Positions 62,201 through 64,000 of a DNA stretch of 64,000 bases are shown piece by piece. The translations under genes were made by a program, and so were the position numbers. Source of the DNA: Lamellibrachia columna (Eukaryota > Annelida > Polychaeta > Sabellida > Siboglinidae); assembly GCA_963662155.1 (NCBI GenBank), contig OY759268.1:6173201-6237200 (forward strand). The letters are read 5' to 3'. The stretch's first letter is position 1; the number at the start of each line of letters is the position of its first letter. The notes beneath the pieces were generated by a model. The model did not search any database and had not been told where the DNA came from. It saw only the letters and a program-made list of their open reading frames with translations.

Positions 62201-63473
62201 CAATCTTGTTATATCTTCCTTGTCCACTTGCCTTGCATCTGGAGCTTGTTGTTTTGGGTGGCAATCTTGTTAAATCTTCCTTGTCCACTTGCCTTGCATC
62301 TGGAGCTTGTTGTTTTGGGTGGCAATCTTGTCAAATCTCCCTTGTCCACTTGCCTTGCATCTGGAGCTTGTTGTTTTGGGTGGCAATCTTGTTAAATCTT
62401 CCTTGTCCACTTGCCTTGCATCTGGAGCTTGTTATTTTGGGTGGCAATCTTGTCAAATCTCCCTTGTCCACTTGCCTTGCATCTGGAGCTTGTTGTTTTG
62501 GGTGGCAATCTTGTTAAATCTTCCTTGTCCACTTGCCTTGCATCTGGAGCTTGTTGTTTTGGGTGGCAATCTTGTTAAATCTTCCTTGTCCAGTTGGCTT
62601 GCATCTGGAGCTTGTTGTTTTGGGTGGCAATCTTGTTATATCTTCCTTGTCCACTTGCCTTGCATCTGGAGCTTGTTGTTTTGGGTGGCAATCTTGTCAA
62701 ATCTTCCTTGTCCACTTGCCTTGCATCTGGAGCTTGTTGTTTTGGATGGCAATCTTGTTAAATCTTCCTTGTCCAGTTGGCTTGCATCTGGAGCTTGTTG
62801 TTTTGGGTGGCAATCTTGTTATATCTTCCTTGTCCACTTGCCTTGCATCTGGAGCTTGTTGTTTTGGGTGGCAATCTTGTCAAATCTTCCTTGTCCACTT
62901 GCCTTGCATCTGGAGCTTGTTGTTTTGGATGGCAATCTTGTTAAATCTTCCTTGTCCAGTTGGCTTGCATCTGGAGCTTGTTGTTTTGGGTGGCAATCTT
63001 GTCAAATCTTCCTTGTCCACTTGCCTTGCATCTGGAGCTTGTTGTTTTGGGTGGCAATCTTGTCAAATCTTCCTTGTCCACTTGCCTTGCATCTGGAGGT
63101 TGTTGTTTTGGGTGGCAATCTTGTTAAGTCTTCCTTGTCCACTTGCCTTGCATCTGGAGCTTGTTGTTTTTGGTGGCAATCTTGTTAAATCTTCCTTGAC
63201 CACTTGCCTTGCATATGCAGTTTGTTGCTTTGAGTGGCAATCTTGTTAAATCTTGCGAATATGTTTAGAAATTAATAAATGTTTTGAAGAGTGAATTCTT
63301 CGCACTGGTGGTTTCAATATATTAAATAAATTTTAATATTTATCAGTCAAATTTATCTTAGCTGAATCTTGTTACAGCATCATTGGATGTGGGCTGGTGC
63401 AGGCCCAGTATGCGTTCCACAACATCTCTAACAAGTCCTGCACTACCGTCAAGTACTTCAGTAAGATGATGAG
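45707..63473 (+). CDS. SLC9A: Na+/H+ exchanger, SLC9A (NHE) family, 12 exons, 3' end outside window
   Basis: This is a multi-pass membrane antiporter that exchanges Na+ for H+ and so regulates pH and volume. Joined exons are 45707-46028, 46273-46318, 47465-47506, 49929-50000, 51479-51560, 53237-53264, 55074-55183, 56418-56493, 60303-60373, 61065-61176, 61681-61762 and 63378-63473. All junction phases agree, giving about 379 residues with no stop. Residues 1-20 form a signal-peptide-like hydrophobic segment, and a first clear membrane helix lies near 89-107. NHE hallmarks appear in order: IVPESCLL after the first helix, FFLYLLPP, the AVDPVA motif (Asp231), and FGESLLNDAVTVVLY with Glu255, Asn259 and Asp260, which match the ion-binding residues known from NHE1. 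VEPL and SCTTVKYF follow. The remaining membrane helices and the regulatory cytoplasmic tail must lie beyond 64 kb. It resembles the plasma-membrane group (NHE1-5) more than the organellar one; I cannot assign the subtype. Family assignment is firm; the start codon is likely but not proven. Confidence 0.93.
46273..46318 (+). CDS. SLC9A: NHE coding exon 2
   Basis: 46-bp exon after a T-rich acceptor (TTTTTTTTCAG); donor GTAAGT. It reads VFHAAEFLSSIVPES and matches the conserved NHE segment after the first helix. It enters in phase 1 and leaves in phase 2, joining exon 3 to make the Cys of PESCLL. A nearby AG and GT pair at 46419-46456 is not an exon, because including it breaks the phase. Confidence 0.88.
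46515..47356. mobile_element. AT-rich DNA-transposon-like repeat in intron 2, copy 1
   Basis: About 840 bp bounded by TTTAAATCATGATTTAAA-type sequence on both sides; the right end reads CAGGGTTGAAAACAATCATG on the reverse strand, as in some hAT elements. Its interior (GGGGGTGAGGCCTTGTGGAC) recurs in opposite orientation at 63.7-64.0 kb. No coding remnant was recognised. Confidence 0.6.
47465..47506 (+). CDS. SLC9A: NHE coding exon 3
   Basis: 42-bp exon reading LLICLGTMVGGTF between acceptor TTATTACAG and donor GTAAGT, phase 2 in and out. It matches the short glycine-rich membrane segment that follows PESC in NHE proteins. Confidence 0.88.
   Translation, partial: FTYMSWNNGWWYV
47896..48079. 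repeat. 92-bp tandem duplication in the MULE
   Basis: Two almost identical copies start at TTTACTTAAATCTTACAC (47896 and 47988). They cover the 3' end of the transposase remnant. Confidence 0.9.
47989..48660 (-). pseudogene. MULE transposase, C-terminal remnant
   Basis: Reverse strand. Reading from about 48660 downward: GCFYHLTQATWRKIQTLGL, then LAFLPVDDVPEGM, LLDYFDNTYVSG, WNVNSITLEGGSRTNN, an in-frame stop near 48246, then EGWNNAFAKLVGHAHPTIWR. It ends with a basic tail and a TAA near 47989. The order H-x-T-Q / W-N-V / R-T-N-N-x-x-E-G-W is characteristic of Mutator-like transposases. The N-terminal zinc finger and most of the DDE catalytic core are absent, so it cannot be functional. A 92-bp tandem duplication (47896-47987 and 47988-48079) affects its 3' end. 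Confidence 0.8.
49868..49928 (+). repeat. 10-bp repeat of an acceptor-like CTTGTTTTAG
   Basis: Five or six CTTGTTTTAG / CTTGTTTTGT / CTTGTTTTAT units; the last one is the exon 4 acceptor. Confidence 0.9.
49929..50000 (+). CDS. SLC9A: NHE coding exon 4
   Basis: 72-bp exon ending in FFLYLLPP, a very conserved NHE motif. Acceptor CTTGTTTTAG is the last of a run of similar 10-bp repeats. The donor GTAAGT at 50001 lies about 15 bp before a LINE insertion. Phase 2 in and out. Confidence 0.92.
50015..51405 (+). mobile_element. LINE copy B (same family) filling exchanger intron 4
   Basis: Starts abruptly at GAGAATTACAGACCAGTGAG, which corresponds to mid reverse transcriptase in copy A (33226). It carries through the FADD motif and C-terminal region to the shared 3' UTR. 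It is clearly decayed: a short deletion near 50055, stops near 50116 and 50237, and an inserted segment of about 37 bp near 50941-50977 that breaks the frame. It lies in the same orientation as the host gene, with only about 15 bp between the exon 4 donor and the LINE. Confidence 0.9.
51479..51560 (+). CDS. SLC9A: NHE coding exon 5
   Basis: 82-bp exon whose first base completes the Pro codon; it then reads IILDAAFSLHHRAFFDNIGT and LLYAVV, matching the conserved NHE IVLDAGYFMP...GTILLYAVV segment. The donor is GTAGGT. The last 15 or so coding bases plus this donor are repeated through the intron array that follows. Confidence 0.93.
51561..52745 (+). repeat. 85-bp minisatellite, about 13 copies, carrying the exon 5 end and donor
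   Basis: Each unit contains TTTCTATGCTGTTGTGGTAG, which matches the end of exon 5 (CTTCTCTATGCTGTTGTG|GTAG), then GGAACACTGTATTGTATTGT and CTAATACACTGCAGTG. Confidence 0.97.
52815..53218. repeat. (GGCT/GGAT)n and (ATGT)n-(AT)n microsatellites
   Basis: Degenerate GGCTGGCTGGAT tetramers to about 52970; pure ATGT run 53111-53184 and AT run to 53218, ending 18 bp before microexon 6. Confidence 0.95.
53237..53264 (+). CDS. SLC9A: NHE coding microexon 6
   Basis: 28-bp microexon (GTILNWIMI plus one base) between TTTTGCAG and GTAAGT. It is required to join LLYAVV to the next helix, and its phase fits both neighbours (0 in, 1 out). It corresponds to the conserved GTLWNAFFIG segment. Confidence 0.85.
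53779..54364. mobile_element. Inverted-repeat (MITE-like) element in intron 6
   Basis: Arms of about 70 bp are inverted: AACTGTGACTAG...CTAGCTTGATCTTGTGTCAG on the left and its reverse complement, slightly diverged, at 54295-54364. Both arms end inward in TAGTGGGGCAC. The interior holds a GGGGCAC direct repeat (53852-53935), a T-run and a (TTATC)n run. A further GTGCCCCACTAACGATG copy at about 54920 may be a solo end. Confidence 0.6.
55074..55183 (+). CDS. SLC9A: NHE coding exon 7 with AVDPVA motif
   Basis: 110-bp exon after acceptor TTTGTTCAG, phase 1 in and 0 out. It ends SSLIIAVDPVA, the conserved membrane motif carrying Asp231. The donor is GTGAGT; a minisatellite of GTGAGG-containing units begins 4 bp into the intron. 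Two earlier AGs (55039, 55057) give the wrong phase or poor homology. Confidence 0.92.
55188..55746 (+). repeat. 24-bp minisatellite, about 23 copies, next to the exon 7 donor
   Basis: Unit core AAGTGTGAGGGGGAGAGGAT then CATTT or TATTT. It begins 4 bp inside the intron; the exon 7 donor GTGAGTGTGAGG overlaps the unit sequence. Confidence 0.96.
56418..56493 (+). CDS. SLC9A: NHE coding exon 8 with catalytic FGESLLN
   Basis: 76-bp exon reading VLAIFQEIGINNVLYFLIFG then ESLLN, after acceptor TTTCCAG; donor GTAAGT, phase 1 out. It holds Glu255 and Asn259 of the ion-binding motif; Asp260 is split across the junction with exon 9. Confidence 0.95.
56562..56715. repeat. About 51-bp repeat, 3-4 copies in intron 8
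   Basis: Units share GCAGCAGTTTTGTGTTATAT and GCTGACATTGATCGC. Confidence 0.9.
57150..57750. repeat. About 41-bp minisatellite, 15 copies in intron 8
   Basis: Unit core TTCATGTAGTGGGGGAGGGT then CTGAGTTTAAATGACATCAG; considerable divergence between copies. Confidence 0.95.
58115..60224. mobile_element. GC-rich inverted-repeat element (hAT-like) with internal 17-bp array
   Basis: The ends are inverted copies of GTGCCCTGCACGGGCC (58116 on, and 60208-60223 reversed). Each is followed inward by 150-200 bp of degenerate GGGCCGGGCCTGGG-type sequence, against an AT-rich surrounding intron. The centre holds the 17-bp array at 58655-59595. The terminal sequence resembles some hAT elements, but no clear 8-bp target duplication was found; GTAC flanks both ends. 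No transposase was seen. Confidence 0.6.
58655..59595. repeat. 17-bp minisatellite, about 55 copies in intron 8
   Basis: Unit CTGGAGTGGGTCCCTGG with GAGTGAGTC and GAGTGGCTC variants. Because 17 is not a multiple of three and units lack stops, all forward frames stay open, giving false open frames of 103-335 codons. Confidence 0.98.
60303..60373 (+). CDS. SLC9A: NHE coding exon 9
   Basis: 71-bp exon reading AVTVVLYNMMKSFNVMEVIP then PNQ, after acceptor GGTTTTACAG. It completes the NDAVTVVLY motif. The donor chosen (CAG|GTTGTC) is weak compared with the other exons, but it keeps phase 0 with exon 10 and no better site is seen nearby. Confidence 0.85.
60905..61030 (+). mobile_element. SINE copy 6, 3' part only
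   Basis: Matches the SINE tail: TAGCTGAATGCTTCACAGAG, GGTCTGCCAGAGGGTGAAGT and TTGAGCAGTCCTAGG. It lies in exchanger intron 9, ending about 35 bp before the exon 10 acceptor. Confidence 0.78.
61065..61176 (+). CDS. SLC9A: NHE coding exon 10
   Basis: 112-bp exon, LLLGFVSFFTVSLGG through TRGTRHVQ, acceptor TTGTTTCAG, donor GTAAGT, phase 1 out. It matches the conserved FFVVSLGG helix and the basic cytoplasmic turn of NHE proteins. A SINE fragment ends about 40 bp upstream of the acceptor. Confidence 0.94.
61681..61762 (+). CDS. SLC9A: NHE coding exon 11
   Basis: 82-bp exon reading VVEPLTIFVFAYTAYLVAEL then FHFSGII, acceptor TATGTTTCAG, donor GTAGGT, phase 2 out. It matches the conserved VIEP...YLxAElfhLSGI helix. 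Confidence 0.94.
61877..63260 (+). repeat. 61-bp array, about 22 copies, derived from the LINE 3' end, in intron 11
   Basis: Unit contains CCTTGTCCACTTGCCTTGCA, TCTGGAGCTTGTTGTTTTGG and GGCAATCTTGTTAAAT. This matches the 3' UTR and tail of the LINE family. The first 40 bp (GTTAGACTCAATAAGGGCCT) correspond to LINE sequence just upstream of the unit. Confidence 0.93.
63378..63473 (+). CDS. SLC9A: NHE coding exon 12, last exon in window
   Basis: 96-bp exon reading IIGCGLVQAQYAFHNISNKS then CTTVKYFSKMM, acceptor CTTGTTACAG, donor GTACGT. It matches the NIS-KSYTTVKYFxKML segment of NHE proteins. The last 20 or so exon bases plus donor are tandemly repeated directly downstream. Confidence 0.92.
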
Positions 63474-63660
63474 GTACGTGGTCAAGTCAAGTACTTCAGT
63501 AAGATGATGAGGTGTATGTTCAAGGCAAGTACTTCAGTAAGATGATGAGGTACGTGGTCAAGTCAAGTACTTCAGTAAGATGATGAGGTGTGTGTTCAAG
63601 GCAAGTACTTCAGTAAGATGATGAGGTACGTGATCAGGTACTTCAGGAAGATGATGAGGT
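63447..63660 (+). repeat. 38-bp repeat, 5-6 copies, of the exon 12 end and donor
   Basis: Units share AAGTACTTCAGTAAGATGAT followed by GAG|GTACGTG or GAG|GTGTGTG; the first copy is the exon end itself. Confidence 0.95.
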
Positions 63661-63679
63661 GTGTGTACAAGTCAAATAC

Positions 63680-64000
63680 TCGGTTTAAAAAAATCAGATT
63701 TATTTTATTTAAATTGGATTTTTTTTAAATCTGGTATATAAACATTGATATAGATGTTTATATTTATAAACTCAAATGTTTTCTATTCAAATCGATTTGG
63801 GTACTTGTCTTAACAGAGGGTACATGATTTTTGCTTATATATATACATTGGACAATGTCCACAAGGCCTCACCCCCTGTAGTTGCATAATCTGTCTTGGA
63901 AAGGAAAGCATGCTGTGTGTCTGAGGCTGTAGCAGTGCTAATTATTGTTTGCTGAGAGTGTGGATTAGCACCTTACCAGGGCTCTGTATACTCTAAGGGT
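63680..64000. mobile_element. AT-rich DNA-transposon-like repeat, copy 2, cut by window edge
   Basis: Opposite orientation to the intron 2 copy. Shared segments include GTCCACAAGGCCTCACCCCC and AAGGAAAGCATGCTGTGTGT. It lies downstream of exchanger exon 12. Confidence 0.7.

Noticed and set aside
62289..63249. 299-codon open frame in exchanger intron 11
   Set aside because: Translation of the 61-bp LINE-tail array; not bounded by exon signals.

Overview
This window looks like nuclear DNA of an invertebrate animal. It has one multi-exon gene with GT-AG introns, several non-LTR retrotransposon remnants, a tRNA-derived SINE family, DNA-transposon remnants and a very large amount of tandem repeat. 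I cannot fix the phylum from sequence alone. There are no bacterial operons, rRNA genes or CRISPR arrays. Most of the long open reading frames are artefacts of tandem repeats.

Layout. 1-31.9 kb is gene-poor: dozens of mini- and microsatellites are separated by short unique stretches, SINEs, LINE fragments, TTAA-flanked MITE-like elements and one 454-bp near-perfect palindrome. 31.93-34.6 kb holds the best preserved LINE (endonuclease plus reverse transcriptase, one nonsense codon). 34.6-44.5 kb is again array-dominated. From 45.7 kb to past the right edge lies the one well-supported host gene, a plasma-membrane-type Na+/H+ exchanger (SLC9A/NHE family). I could assemble twelve coding exons by splice phase and homology; together they give about 379 residues, and the rest of the gene is outside the window. 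Its introns hold a second copy of the LINE, a Mutator-like (MULE) transposon inserted inside a SINE, a GC-rich inverted-repeat element carrying a 17-bp array, and several minisatellites.

The most notable pattern is where the tandem arrays come from. In the exchanger gene, three donor sites (exons 5, 7 and 12) and one acceptor (exon 4) sit at the edge of arrays; for exons 5 and 12 the units copy the exon end together with its GT donor. Outside the exons, several arrays are recognisably amplified pieces of transposable elements: the SINE tail (1-1.67 kb), the SINE head (38.4-38.8 kb), the LINE 3' tail (61.9-63.3 kb), and an end or an internal segment of the TTAA MITE (26.5 and 10.3 kb). The window therefore records many independent local tandem amplifications seeded from transposons and splice junctions.

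All copy numbers are by eye and approximate. No alignment or database search was run.
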